Shown in pieces: positions 16,459-25,566 of a DNA stretch of 64,000 bases. The notes beneath the pieces were generated by a model, which saw only the letters and a program-made list of their open reading frames with translations, made no database searches and was not told where the DNA came from. This DNA comes from Nocardioides jensenii JCM 1364 = NBRC 14755 (GTDB taxonomy: Bacteria > Actinomycetota > Actinomycetes > Propionibacteriales > Nocardioidaceae). The stretch's first letter is position 1; every line of letters begins with the position of its first letter. The translations under genes and the position numbers were made by a program. The stretch covers positions 62,001 through 126,000 of the forward strand of contig NZ_BCRJ01000003.1 of NCBI RefSeq assembly GCF_001552535.1. Direction: 5' to 3'.

Positions 16459-17199
16459 TCAGAAGTACTGCTCACCACCGGTCAGGTTCTGGGTCGTACC
16501 GGTGACGAAGGAGGCTCCCGGCGAGACGAGATACGCCACCATGGATCCGACGTCCTCTGCAGTGCCGAGTCGTCGTACAGGCAGTGACTCCGCCTTGGCC
16601 TGCAGCAGTCGAGCCGCCTCTTCCCGGGTGCCACCAGCAGAGAGGAAGGCGCCCTCTGTCATCGAGGTCAACATGACCCCAGGACACACCGCGTTGACGG
16701 TCACCCCAGCAGGTCCGAGCTCGGCGGCAAGCCCCTGGGTCAGTGCGATGACCGCACCCTTGGAGGCGCCGTACACCGCCGTGCCCGGCCAGGGCGCGCG
16801 CCCGGCCTGTGAGGCGACGTTCACGATCCGACCCCAGCGGCGTTCGCGCATCCGCGACGCCGCGGCACGACACGTGTGGAACGCGCCGACGAAGTTCACG
16901 GTCATGACCCTGCTTAGCTCGGCGTCGGGTGTATCCGCGACGTCCGTGAGGTCTTGCAGGACACCGTGGCAGTTCACCAGCACATCGATGGGCGCCCTGG
17001 ACTCGACATTGTCGAAGAACTCCTCCACGGCACCGGAATCGGTGACGTCCAGCGACACCGTCGTGCTGTCGTCGGGACGGAGGTCGACGCCGACGACATC
17101 CATTCCGGCGCGCCGCAGGGACTCCACGACGCCGGCGCCGAGACCGCCGGAGGCACCGGTGACCACGGCTGTCCTTGGCATCAACGCGGAACGGTTCAC
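16459..17199 (-). CDS. SDR-family oxidoreductase
   Basis: A 246-residue classical short-chain dehydrogenase: cofactor loop TGASGGLG, VNCHG, active-site Ser in NVASQAG and YGASK. The acidic residue after beta-2 (VGVDLRP) points to NAD rather than NADP. It probably oxidises the alcohol made by a P450 to the ketone used by the Baeyer-Villiger-type enzyme encoded just upstream (inference). The GTG at 17199 overlaps the monooxygenase stop (GTGA), so it is translationally coupled and the last gene of the five-gene operon 20948-16459. Confidence 0.9.
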   Translation of the reverse strand: MNRSALMPRTAVVTGASGGLGAGVVESLRRAGMDVVGVDLRPDDSTTVSLDVTDSGAVEEFFDNVESRAPIDVLVNCHGVLQDLTDVADTPDAELSRVMTVNFVGAFHTCRAAASRMRERRWGRIVNVASQAGRAPWPGTAVYGASKGAVIALTQGLAAELGPAGVTVNAVCPGVMLTSMTEGAFLSAGGTREEAARLLQAKAESLPVRRLGTAEDVGSMVAYLVSPGASFVTGTTQNLTGGEQYF

Positions 17200-18848
17200 C
17201 GGGCCGCTGCTTCCTGTTCGGAGTACGACGCTACGTCGCCGAAGGTGAAACCTTCGAAGTCCATGGACAACAGTGCTTCACAATCGTCCACGAAGCTGGC
17301 CATGCCGCCGGCGTACGGCATGAACTGGCGTACCTTGCCGGGTACGTTGGCCCCTAGGTACCAAGAGTTTGCGGTGACCAGCAAGGTGCTGTCAGCGATG
17401 TCAGCGACCCGTTCGCCCCAGGACTCCAATGCCTCTTGCGTCGGTTCAACCACCTCGGCGCCCCGCTGGCGCAACTCTGCCAGGAGGGTGAACACCAGCT
17501 CGACGTGCTGCTCGATCGACACGAACATGTTGCACAGGACCGAGGGGCTCCCCGGCCCGGTGATGGTGAACAGGTTGGGAAATTTGGGCGCCATCAGGCC
17601 CAAATAGGCCATGGCACCATCACACCATTCGTCACGAAGCTTCACGCCCCTGCGGCCGCGGATGTCGATGGCGTTCAGCGTCCCGGTGATGGCGTCGTAC
17701 CCGGTTGCGAGGATGATGACGTCCACGTCGATCAGGCGTTCACCCACTTGGATGGCGTTGCTGGTGATGCGCTGGACCGGGGTCTCGCGAATGTCCACCA
17801 ACTCCACGTTCGGACGGTTGAACGCCTCGTAGTAGCCGGTGTCCACGCAGGGCCTCTTCCCACCCAGTGGGTGGTCTGTCGGGATGAGTTTGGTGGCCAC
17901 GGCGGGATCCTTCACGATTCCGCGGATCTTGCCTGCGATGAAATCGGCCGCGACCTGGTTCGAGTCCGGGTTGGTGGTGATGTCGTCGAAGGTGGACGTG
18001 AAGATCGCGCCACCGTGCGCCCAGGCCGCCTCGAGACGTTCGTGCTGTTCGGCAGCAGAGAACGACGAAGCCGGCTGGTTCGTGACTGTCGTCGGCAGCG
18101 GGAAGCCACGACGGGTACGACGCGACATGCGACGGCGCTCGGGATAGGTGCGCTTCACTTCCGCGAGTTGCTCCGGGTGAAGTGGACCGTTCTGCGCCGG
18201 CATGACGTAGTTCGGTGAGCGCTGCAGTACGTACAGTTGCGCGACCTCCCTTGCCACGGCCGGGACGAGCTGGATACCGGACGACCCGGTCCCGATGACA
18301 GCGACCCTCTTCCCTTGCAGCATCGGCGACTCGTGCGGCCACCGACCCGGGTGATAGATGTCCCCCGTGAAGTCGCCGATGCCCTCGATGTCGGGCAGAT
18401 TGGTCGTCGACAAGCAACCCGTCGCCATGACGCAGAACCTGGCCCGGACCTCGGTGCCGTCGTCCAGGCCGACGACCCACAGCCCGGAGACCTCGTTGAA
18501 GACCGCGGACTCCACCCGGGTGCGGAACCTGATCAGGTCGCGCAGGTTGAGTCGATTCGCTACGAACTCCGCGTAGCGGTGGATCTCGGGGCCGGTGGCG
18601 TACCGCTCGGTCCAGGACCATTCCTGCTGCAAGTCGGGGTGGAATCCGAAGGAGTAGTCGACGCTTTCTACGTCGCATCTCGCGCCCGGGTAGCGGTTCC
18701 AGTACCAGGTGCCGCCCACCCCGTCGCCGGCCTCGACACCTTGCACAGTCATGCCGCGCTCGCGGAAGGAGTGGAGCAGGTGCAGGCCTGCAAAGCCCGC
18801 ACCCACCACCACTGCGTCGAAGTCAGCCGTCTCGTACGCGCTTGTCAC
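17196..18848 (-). CDS. Baeyer-Villiger-type flavin monooxygenase
   Basis: A 550-residue FAD/NADPH monooxygenase. It has an N-terminal FAD Rossmann motif (VVVGAGFAGLHLL), the BVMO fingerprint FTGDIYHPGRWP (F-x-G-x3-H-x3-W-P), a second Rossmann motif for NADPH (AVIGTGSSGIQL) and GGTWYWNRYPGARCD, typical of cyclohexanone/phenylacetone monooxygenases. It would convert a cyclic ketone to a lactone. The GTG at 18848 overlaps the SRPBCC gene stop, with GGAGG just upstream. Placed between SDR and SRPBCC genes in one operon, it marks the ring-opening step. Confidence 0.92.
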   Translation of the reverse strand: MTSAYETADFDAVVVGAGFAGLHLLHSFRERGMTVQGVEAGDGVGGTWYWNRYPGARCDVESVDYSFGFHPDLQQEWSWTERYATGPEIHRYAEFVANRLNLRDLIRFRTRVESAVFNEVSGLWVVGLDDGTEVRARFCVMATGCLSTTNLPDIEGIGDFTGDIYHPGRWPHESPMLQGKRVAVIGTGSSGIQLVPAVAREVAQLYVLQRSPNYVMPAQNGPLHPEQLAEVKRTYPERRRMSRRTRRGFPLPTTVTNQPASSFSAAEQHERLEAAWAHGGAIFTSTFDDITTNPDSNQVAADFIAGKIRGIVKDPAVATKLIPTDHPLGGKRPCVDTGYYEAFNRPNVELVDIRETPVQRITSNAIQVGERLIDVDVIILATGYDAITGTLNAIDIRGRRGVKLRDEWCDGAMAYLGLMAPKFPNLFTITGPGSPSVLCNMFVSIEQHVELVFTLLAELRQRGAEVVEPTQEALESWGERVADIADSTLLVTANSWYLGANVPGKVRQFMPYAGGMASFVDDCEALLSMDFEGFTFGDVASYSEQEAAAR

Positions 18849-19351
18849 GATTCCTCCATCTTCCCGGCAGCCACGGTGGATACCAGGTCCGGCTGCGAAC
18901 GCGGACTGTCCGGCGTCGCGCCGAACCATTCCTGGAGGGCACGCACACCAGCTTGATATGTGCCTTCCCGGAACATCTCCTCCAGGGCTTCTACGTGCAC
19001 AGCGTCGGCGTCGAACCTGCCGAACCATTCAATGAAGGTCACCCCTTGATCGGTCACCGGGAAAACCCGCACCGATGCGACGTAGTTCTTGACCGGCCAC
19101 GGGCCGTCGAGCATTTCGTAGACCAGTGCCCTGTTGGCGTCGTCGATACTGATCAGCTGCGCGGTCGCGAACCCGCCGTTGGCCAGCTGCTGCACACGCC
19201 GTGACCCGACTGCCGCCGGGTGGGCGTCGTTGACCATCTCGCAGCTCTCCACAAAGGGGTGCCACAAGGGCAGTCCGTCAAACTGGCGCGCCAGGTCCCA
19301 GACCACCTTCACTGGGGCGTTGACCACACCACTTGCGTAGGCGAATCCCAT
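18845..19351 (-). CDS. SRPBCC (polyketide cyclase/START-like) protein
   Basis: A 168-residue protein of the SRPBCC hydrophobic-pocket fold (MGFAYASGVVNAPVKVVWDL at the start; the middle has the typical beta pattern). Members bind lipophilic ligands or act as cyclases. Within this operon it may bind or isomerise a terpenoid-like intermediate (inference). It overlaps the monooxygenase start by GTGA. The last ~25 residues are a polar tail. Confidence 0.8.
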   Translation of the reverse strand: MGFAYASGVVNAPVKVVWDLARQFDGLPLWHPFVESCEMVNDAHPAAVGSRRVQQLANGGFATAQLISIDDANRALVYEMLDGPWPVKNYVASVRVFPVTDQGVTFIEWFGRFDADAVHVEALEEMFREGTYQAGVRALQEWFGATPDSPRSQPDLVSTVAAGKMEES

Positions 19352-19360
19352 TGCCGTCCT

Positions 19361-19765
19361 TCAGCTCGTGGTGGCCAGGTCGGGGTGGGCGGTACAGGAT
19401 TCACTACTCGTTGAGTGAGAAGCGGCCAACACTTCCAGCTGCAACCGACGACGGTGCTTGGCCTCTTCATGGATCATCGATGGGGCCCAGTCCAGCCCGG
19501 AGTCGGCGTGCACTTCGACCTGCTGGACTCCGGGGATTTCACTGATCAGTCGCCGGGCTGCCTTGGTCATGTACGCGATCATGAGGCACTGCGGGGAGGT
19601 AAGTCGTAGAAAGACGTCCACCCGGGAGTCATCGGCGGAGTAGTTGACCTTGTCGATGAGACCCATTTCCACGAGGTTCATCGGGCTGGCACTCGCCGCA
19701 CTGCAGGGGTCGATGATCTGTCGCAACGCGTCGTAGACCGGTTCGTCGAGACGATGTTCCGACAT
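19361..19765 (-). CDS. MIP18/PaaD-like Fe-S assembly factor (DUF59)
   Basis: A 134-residue protein with the DUF59/MIP18 fold: NLVEMGLIDKVNYSADD, VDVFLRLTSPQCLMIAYM (with the conserved Cys) and GVQQVEVHADSGLDWAP. Such proteins mature Fe-S or metal enzymes and are often encoded beside one client. Here it begins 1 nt after the stop of the amidohydrolase gene, suggesting that enzyme, or a P450 ferredoxin, is the client. The C-terminal ~30 residues are a Ser/Thr-rich tail. Confidence 0.82.
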   Translation of the reverse strand: MSEHRLDEPVYDALRQIIDPCSAASASPMNLVEMGLIDKVNYSADDSRVDVFLRLTSPQCLMIAYMTKAARRLISEIPGVQQVEVHADSGLDWAPSMIHEEAKHRRRLQLEVLAASHSTSSESCTAHPDLATTS

Positions 19766-19766
19766 G

Positions 19767-20948
19767 TCACACCGCCGCAACAGTAAGATCGCGGGCGTTG
19801 GACCACGGCGCGTCGAGTTCAACGACGTCGGAGAACTCGTCGTCCTTGATCCCCGCCTTGATGGCGTCGAGGTCAAGTCCGTGAAGGCGTGCATAGTTGT
19901 CCGCGAAGAGACCCTGCTTGTCATCCTGTGTGATCTGCTGGATGGGCATGTAGAGGCCGTAGCGTTCGAGGAGCTCCTCCGGAAACTCGAACGACGCCAT
20001 GGCCTCCACGCAAGGCCTGGGGTGGTACTGCGTTGTCCCTGTTCCCCAGAACAACTTCTTCATCACGGGCATGCCGCCGTCGTGCATGAGCCCGAGCAGG
20101 ATCTCCGCGAAGACGCGAGGCCTCCGCGCGACCACCATGTTCAGGTTCTCCATGTTGACGTGCACGTTCGGGAATCTTGCCAAGAGCATCGACGTCTCCT
20201 CGACGAAAGCCACTCCCCCGTGCACGATCTCGAAGTTGATCTCCGGGAAATGCACCGCAGCGCCCTCGAGGTCGGCTGGGTTGAAGGTGTCCCCGAACTC
20301 GATGGGCTCAATCGGGATGGACTTGTGCACGGCCACGTGCCCGATGCCAAGCTCCGCGGCCTTCTCCAGGACGGGGTACGCGATCTTCGGGTCATTCATC
20401 TTCCAGTGGCCGATGTTGCCGTCGTGCCAGCTGGCCGGATACATCTTCAGACCGAGTGGGCCGCCGTAAGGCGCGTAGAGCTCCACCTGGCGCTCGAGCT
20501 CGACGAGCGCCTCCTTGCCGCGCATCGGGTCGATGCAGGCGTAGCCGCCGATGAATCGAGTGGGGTACTTCTGCAGCGCCTCCAGAGACTTCTCGAGCGA
20601 GCTCAGTCCGTCCTTGAACGAGTAGATCGGTAGCGGGTGGTAGGCCGCGACGTCCGTTCGACTCTCCCGGAACAGGATGTTGGCCAACTCGTCAACCGAC
20701 CAGTTGCGCAACCACTTGTCCTTGTCGATCTGGTACGCCGGCGCTGCCGCGCCGCTCGCGAAGTTGGCAGCCATCTCCGCCATCGCGGCGGCACCCTCGA
20801 TGTCAGAGAAGTTGTCTCGCTCGACGTTGAACGCGTGGGTGACCGCATCGAGGACGAAGTAGTCATCGCTGACATTCCGCACGGTGGGCGACTCGACGTC
20901 GCTGTCCGTGGTAGCCGCTTCCTTCGGGTATTCGCCGTAAGTCATCAT
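19767..20948 (-). CDS. amidohydrolase-family (ACMSD-like) enzyme with altered metal ligands
   Basis: A 393-residue TIM-barrel amidohydrolase_2 protein. Metal-dependent members hydrolyse, decarboxylate or cleave C-C bonds. His residues are seen in HVAVHKS and FEIVHGGVAF. The first HxH motif, however, reads DAVTHAFN, and the last Asp (usually in FGSD) is replaced in FWGTGTTQYHP. Such changes suggest a mononuclear or unusual site. It heads the monooxygenase operon and is paired with the MIP18-like gene. AGGAG lies 6 nt before the ATG at 20948. A weak match to the island operator lies 43 bp upstream. Confidence 0.82.
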   Translation of the reverse strand: MMTYGEYPKEAATTDSDVESPTVRNVSDDYFVLDAVTHAFNVERDNFSDIEGAAAMAEMAANFASGAAAPAYQIDKDKWLRNWSVDELANILFRESRTDVAAYHPLPIYSFKDGLSSLEKSLEALQKYPTRFIGGYACIDPMRGKEALVELERQVELYAPYGGPLGLKMYPASWHDGNIGHWKMNDPKIAYPVLEKAAELGIGHVAVHKSIPIEPIEFGDTFNPADLEGAAVHFPEINFEIVHGGVAFVEETSMLLARFPNVHVNMENLNMVVARRPRVFAEILLGLMHDGGMPVMKKLFWGTGTTQYHPRPCVEAMASFEFPEELLERYGLYMPIQQITQDDKQGLFADNYARLHGLDLDAIKAGIKDDEFSDVVELDAPWSNARDLTVAAV

Positions 20949-20990
20949 GGTTCGCTCCTATGGTGATGCTGATCTCGTGGAGAGTGATGT

Positions 20991-21002
20991 GTGTCATTGT
21001 TC
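20991..21002 (+). promoter_or_regulatory. weak operator-like motif, site 6 (GTGTCATTGTTC)
   Basis: Matches the GTCATT core and the final C of the island motif, but not the YGW part. It is 43 bp upstream of the amidohydrolase operon. Listed because all other operons of the island have a better copy. Confidence 0.25.
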
Positions 21003-21105
21003 CGACCCCGTGACCTCAAGAGCACCGTGTTGTGATGCAGGCGCGACAGGCAGGTCCGGAAGTCCGTCTACGACGGATGTCGTAGTCAGAAGTTCGTTGT
21101 TGTGT

Positions 21106-21930
21106 TCAGTTTGATTGTCCGCCGGAAAGGTTCAACAAGCTCCGCGTCTCGGCGACGCTTGCGATGGGCCGATCCAGTGCTCGTGCCAGATCTGCGGTTC
21201 GACGTACCAACGGGACGTTTCCTTCTGCCAGCTCGCCCTTGCGGAGGAACAGGCAGTCCTCCAAACCGGCTCGAGCGTTCCCGCCGAGAGCCAGTCCCAT
21301 TGCGGTCAGTTGGAGATTCGCGCGTCCGATTGCGATCACCTGCCAGATCGCATCCTCGGGCATCCGGCTCGCCATGAGCTGAAGGTTCTCGGGTGTAGCG
21401 GCCATCCCGCCGTTGATGCCGAGCACGATGCTGAACTGCAGGGGGCCGTCCAGCAGACCCTCATCGCGGAGCCGCAGGGCCATGTCCAGGTGGCCGGTGT
21501 CATAGACCTCGAGTTCGGGCTTGACATTCAACTCCTGCATCCGAGCCGCCAGGCGCCGCACATCTTCTGGTGGATTGGAGAACTCGGAGCCGCCGAACGT
21601 CATGGAGCACGGGTTGAGTGTCGCCATCTGCGGTGCGAGCTCCACCAGCGCGGCTCGAGCCTCGAAGGGGACGCCTAGGCCCACACCCGTGGACAGTTGG
21701 ATCAGGATGTCGCAACGTTCCTTGATGAGATCGACGGCGCGGCGCGCGATGTCGAGGTCCGCCGTGGGTCGCTCGTTCTCGTCGCGGAAGTGGAGGTGAG
21801 CCACTGACGCTCCCTCGTTGTACGCCGCGCTCACCTGCTCGGCGATCTGTTCCGGCGTCACCGGGAGGTGCGGGTTGTCTGCCGTCCTCGCGATCGGACC
21901 GGTGGGAGCAACTGTGATTACAGCGGTCAT
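21106..21930 (-). CDS. beta-keto acid cleavage enzyme (BKACE)
   Basis: A 274-residue TIM-barrel protein of the DUF849/BKACE family, which condenses a beta-keto acid with acetyl-CoA and releases acetoacetate plus a CoA ester in a Zn-dependent reaction. The metal motif HLHFRDE and ILIQLSTGVG are seen, and GINGGMAATPENL is typical of the C-terminal part. Start ATG 21930; GAAAGG is 9 nt upstream. In a ring-opening pathway it would shorten a keto-acid product and feed CoA esters to central metabolism (inference). It appears to be a one-gene transcript or the end of the hydrolase-SDR operon, with operator site 4 about 137 bp upstream. Confidence 0.9.
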   Translation of the reverse strand: MTAVITVAPTGPIARTADNPHLPVTPEQIAEQVSAAYNEGASVAHLHFRDENERPTADLDIARRAVDLIKERCDILIQLSTGVGLGVPFEARAALVELAPQMATLNPCSMTFGGSEFSNPPEDVRRLAARMQELNVKPELEVYDTGHLDMALRLRDEGLLDGPLQFSIVLGINGGMAATPENLQLMASRMPEDAIWQVIAIGRANLQLTAMGLALGGNARAGLEDCLFLRKGELAEGNVPLVRRTADLARALDRPIASVAETRSLLNLSGGQSN

Positions 21931-22050
21931 TGGGGTGCGCCTTTCGGCTGGAATGATTGGTGTGTGACCACCATCTCCCCGGCCACCAGACGCGTCGTGC
22001 GGCACCGGACGGCATCTCGTAGGGCGACCAAGACGCGTCCATCTCCACGG

Positions 22051-22078
22051 ATGACTCGATGTGGCTAAGTCATTTGTC
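22051..22078 (+). promoter_or_regulatory. operator motif, site 4, with inverted half-site
   Basis: AAGTCATTTGTC at 22067-22078 fits RNGTCATTYGWC. ATGACT at 22051-22056 and AGTCAT at 22068-22073 form an inverted repeat with an 11-nt gap. It overlaps the SDR stop codon and lies 137 bp upstream of the BKACE gene. Confidence 0.45.
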
Positions 22079-22864
22079 GCGTGCGGGGTCGTTCACTCTC
22101 GTCACGTCGGGGGCCAGGGACAGCGAAACAAGTCCCCCGTCGATATCCAGCGACGTCCCAGTGACAGACGGCGCCAGGGGGCTGGCCAGGTAGGCGATTG
22201 CGGAGGCCACTTCCTGGGCTTCGACCAGACGGCCCATCGGCTGTCGGGACTCCAATGCCGCGAGGGCGGCCTCTGGCGAGCTCGACGCGGCCAGGATGCG
22301 GCCGACCCAGGGGGTGTTGACCGTGCCAGGTGACACGCAGTTGGCCCGGACCCCGAAGGGCAGGAGGTCAGCAGCGATCGCACGGGTCATGGCGAGCACG
22401 GCCCCCTTGCTGGCCGAATAGAGCGCGAGCCCAGCCATTCCCCGAACGGCGGACACCGAACTGGTGTTGACGATCGCACCATGCGGCGACCTCTTGAGGT
22501 GCGGGATTGCCGACCGCATGGTCCGCAGAACGCCCATGACGTTGACGTCGAGCAGGTGGAGGGCCTCATCGTCGGCCAAGTCCTCAACATTCCCCCGAGC
22601 CTCGATACCGGCGCAGTTCACGAGTACGTCCAGACGCCCCCACCTAGCGGCGACACCGTCGATGGCCGCCTCGATCCCGTCACTGTCGCCGACGTCGACG
22701 GTGGCGGCGTGGATGTGCGGCCCGAGGTCGGCCTGGTCTCGGTCGAGAACGATCACCCGGGCACCACGACTGTGCAACTCCTCCGCAGCCGCTCTGCCGA
22801 TGCCTGAGGCACCGCCTGTGACAACAGCGACCAAGCCGTTGAAGTCCCCGTCATTCGCTGCCAT
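22070..22864 (-). CDS. SDR-family oxidoreductase
   Basis: A 264-residue classical short-chain dehydrogenase: TGGASGIG cofactor loop, VLDRDQ after beta-2 (NAD preference), VNCAG, NTSSVSAVRG with active-site Ser, and YSASK. It probably oxidises a hydroxy-acid or alcohol intermediate, perhaps that released by the esterase encoded immediately upstream, whose gene overlaps it by 14 nt. The C-terminal ~20 residues are a polar extension. Confidence 0.9.
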   Translation of the reverse strand: MAANDGDFNGLVAVVTGGASGIGRAAAEELHSRGARVIVLDRDQADLGPHIHAATVDVGDSDGIEAAIDGVAARWGRLDVLVNCAGIEARGNVEDLADDEALHLLDVNVMGVLRTMRSAIPHLKRSPHGAIVNTSSVSAVRGMAGLALYSASKGAVLAMTRAIAADLLPFGVRANCVSPGTVNTPWVGRILAASSSPEAALAALESRQPMGRLVEAQEVASAIAYLASPLAPSVTGTSLDIDGGLVSLSLAPDVTRVNDPARDK

Positions 22865-23816
22865 GAGTTCCTCCGAGAATTCGATCGAGTGCCGATCCCA
22901 GGGCAGTTAACGCTTCGGCGGCGACAGGCAGTTGAGCGGCAAATCCGAGGAAGCCGTGGAACGCCTGTGGGTAGTTCAGGAGCGTGACGTCACAACCGCC
23001 CCGGGCGAGCCCCTCGGCGTACATTCGGCCCTCGTCCCGCAACGGGTCCAAGCCGGCAGTTATGATGACGGCTGGTGGTGCCTCCCGGAGGTCGGGCCAC
23101 CGAGCAGGCGAGCACCGTGTCGCTGCGTCCTCCAGGGGCTGAGCCCCAAGGAACTGGTCCCAGAACCAGCGCAGGTGGTCAACAGTTATGTAATACCCGT
23201 ACGCGTTGTCGCGGTAGGACGCCGTCGAACAAGTGGCATCCAACACCGGGTAGAGCAGCAGTTGCGCCGCGACCGGAAGCTCCTCCCGAGCACGCGCTTC
23301 CAGGCTTGCCAGGGCAGCGAGGTTTCCGCCGGCGCTATCTCCGGAGACGACGAAGGGTGCGTGGAGGTCGAGTTGGAGGGCCCGCTCCCCCAGGTCCTGC
23401 ACGGCCGCGATGACGTCGTCGAGCGGCTCGGGAAAGGGATGCTCCGGGGCCAGGCGATAGGCAACCGACACCACGGTGCGCCCTAAGGAATTGCACAGTT
23501 GCCTGACCAGTTCGTCATGGCTATCCAGATCACCAAGGACCCAGCCCCCGCCATGGAAGAAGAGCACAGCGGCCTTCGGGTCGGCCTGCGGACCGCGGGG
23601 GCGGTACAGCCGAGCTGCCAGCTTGCCGTCGCGCGCGCCGCGCACGTCGATCTCATGCACCTCGCCGACACAGGTTGGCTGATCTACGGGCTTTCGCAGC
23701 TTGTTGAAGAGCAAACGCGCCTCAGCGGCATCGGTCACATCGGTTCCCAGGAGCGGAAAGGCGCTATTGAGCAACCTCAGCAGCTGGGCCACGTGTGGGT
23801 CGAGAATTTCTGGCAT
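22851..23816 (-). CDS. HSL-family alpha/beta hydrolase (esterase/lactonase)
   Basis: A 321-residue hormone-sensitive-lipase family hydrolase: oxyanion motif FFHGGGWVLGD, nucleophile GDSAGG, acid in AGLDPLRDEG and His in QAFHGF. In this island its likely substrate is the lactone made by the Baeyer-Villiger-type enzyme (known lactonases such as the limonene-pathway type belong to this family; inference). I chose the ATG at 23816 with AGGCGG at 5 nt; a GTG at 23822 is also possible. It is divergent from the sensor kinase gene. Confidence 0.9.
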   Translation of the reverse strand: MPEILDPHVAQLLRLLNSAFPLLGTDVTDAAEARLLFNKLRKPVDQPTCVGEVHEIDVRGARDGKLAARLYRPRGPQADPKAAVLFFHGGGWVLGDLDSHDELVRQLCNSLGRTVVSVAYRLAPEHPFPEPLDDVIAAVQDLGERALQLDLHAPFVVSGDSAGGNLAALASLEARAREELPVAAQLLLYPVLDATCSTASYRDNAYGYYITVDHLRWFWDQFLGAQPLEDAATRCSPARWPDLREAPPAVIITAGLDPLRDEGRMYAEGLARGGCDVTLLNYPQAFHGFLGFAAQLPVAAEALTALGSALDRILGGTHGSE

Positions 23817-23953
23817 CGTCACCGCCTGGACATGGTCAGCCCCTCGCCGACCTTGGTCCCAGTCTCGCCGATGGCACGGTGCCGCACCCGCGGCACGAGG
23901 CGGACACGCACGCCATTCGTGGCAGGGTCGTGACCTCCGCTAGCGGTCGAACG

Positions 23954-23968
23954 AATGAGTCATTTGTC
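23954..23968 (+). promoter_or_regulatory. operator motif, site 5, at the sensor-kinase/hydrolase divergent promoter
   Basis: GAGTCATTTGTC at 23957-23968; its first part is also the palindrome AATGA-G-TCATT (23954-23964). It lies 141 bp upstream of the hydrolase start and 51 bp upstream of the kinase start, so it could control both the catabolic operon and the regulator genes. Confidence 0.5.
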
Positions 23969-24018
23969 CAAGCTTTCCGGCTCCCGCCTTGCCCGGCGCG
24001 AAGTCAGGTCTAGGCTTG

Positions 24019-25566
24019 ATGACATCCATCACATCCGAGGAGGTCAGCAGATTGTCCGTGCTGACTGACCCCGAGGAGTCCGGGTCGCGCCGCCCCACCA
24101 ACGACCTGCGGCTGGCCTCCAACGTACTGGTGAAACACAGCACCGAGGGCCTAGCGATTCTTGACGCCCAACGGCGATTCCTGTTCGTCAATCCCGCGGG
24201 TGCAGAGATCCTGCGATCCTCGCCAGAGGACCTCACGGACACGCCCGCTGACATGTTCGAGGTCCCCGAGCCTGGACCAGGCGGAAACAGCTACCGCGCG
24301 GTCCTGCCAGGAGCCGGCGGATCACGCCTGGTCGACGTGACTGAGACCGCGTCGGATGATCTTGTGTACATCGCGTTCCGTGACCGCACCGAGGAGTTCC
24401 GGCGCGAGAAGCACTTCACCGCATTCGTGCAGACCGCCTCCTCCGTTGCCACCGCCAGCGACAATGAATCCCTGCTCGGTGAGATCGCCACATGTGTCTT
24501 GGACGCCAGCGGGCAAGCTGCATGCACGCTCGTACTCTTCGATGATCACCACGGCAGCGTGAAACAGGTCGGCACCGCCGGGGGGTATCCCGACGACTAT
24601 GCCGAAAGGTTGACGGAATGTATCCAGCGCGGTGCACCGCTGGCCTCGCTCGGAGCCTTCTCGTCCCAGCGGCCCTTGGTGGCTCCCGGGTGGTGCGATC
24701 GCGTACTGGACGATGACCGCTGGGCACCCGTGCACGACATCCTGCGAGCCCACCGCTGGGGCACACTGGTCGCGGTCCCGCTCAAGTCGGTGACCAGGAC
24801 CATAGGCAGCATCACGCTCTTCTACCGAAGCGGCCAGGAACCAGAAGCTCGCGACGTCGACTTCCTGTCCACCATCGGTGAGATGGCGGCGGTGGCGATC
24901 GTCAACCACGAGCTCGCTGCTCGCATGGCGCGCAAGTCAGCCTTGGAAGAGCGCCACCGCATCGCCCGGGACCTGCATGACTCGGTGTCACAGACCATGT
25001 TCGGCATCTCAATGCGCTCCCGGGCGCTCCAGCTCGCCGCCGAAGGGGCAACGGCCGAGCCTAAGCACCTCGCTGACGGCTTGGGTCAGCTCCACCAACT
25101 CTCCGTCGATGCCCTAGCCGACATGCGCGAAATGATTCACCACCTGCGGCCCGAGGCCCTCGAGACCGTGGGACTAATCCAATTGGTACGCCGCCACGCG
25201 ACTTCCCTGGCCGCACAACACGAAATCGAGACCACCGTCTCGTCGAACGTAGACAATCTGGATCTTCCCTATCCTGACCAGTTGGAACTGCTGCGCATCG
25301 CGCAGGAGGCGATGGCGAACGCCGCGCGTCACTCGGGAGCCGGGCTGCTCGAGGTGACCTTCTGGTCCGATTCCGACCTCGTCAGGATTCAGATCACGGA
25401 CGACGGCACCGGATTCATCAGGGATGAGAAGCCTTCAGGCCACTTCGGCCTTAAAACCATGGCAGAGCGTGCCAGCAGTTTGGGAGCAACGTTGACGATC
25501 GAGAGCCGCCCCGGACGAACTGAAGTCAGCGTGATGGTTCCGCGACGAGAAGGGAGCGGCGTGTGA
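24019..25566 (+). CDS. NarL-family sensor histidine kinase (PAS-GAF-HisKA_3)
   Basis: A 515-residue soluble kinase with no membrane segment. The order is a PAS-like domain (~25-110, [20 protein letters not shown]), a GAF domain (~140-290, [38 protein letters not shown]), dimerisation/phosphoacceptor [18 protein letters not shown] (HisKA_3) and HATPase_c with N-box [16 protein letters not shown]-box DDGTGF and [14 protein letters not shown]. It probably senses an intracellular ligand such as the pathway substrate. The ATG at 24019 is preferred over the TTG at 23989. It overlaps the response regulator gene by GTGA. Confidence 0.92.
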   Translation: MTSITSEEVSRLSVLTDPEESGSRRPTNDLRLASNVLVKHSTEGLAILDAQRRFLFVNPAGAEILRSSPEDLTDTPADMFEVPEPGPGGNSYRAVLPGAGGSRLVDVTETASDDLVYIAFRDRTEEFRREKHFTAFVQTASSVATASDNESLLGEIATCVLDASGQAACTLVLFDDHHGSVKQVGTAGGYPDDYAERLTECIQRGAPLASLGAFSSQRPLVAPGWCDRVLDDDRWAPVHDILRAHRWGTLVAVPLKSVTRTIGSITLFYRSGQEPEARDVDFLSTIGEMAAVAIVNHELAARMARKSALEERHRIARDLHDSVSQTMFGISMRSRALQLAAEGATAEPKHLADGLGQLHQLSVDALADMREMIHHLRPEALETVGLIQLVRRHATSLAAQHEIETTVSSNVDNLDLPYPDQLELLRIAQEAMANAARHSGAGLLEVTFWSDSDLVRIQITDDGTGFIRDEKPSGHFGLKTMAERASSLGATLTIESRPGRTEVSVMVPRREGSGV

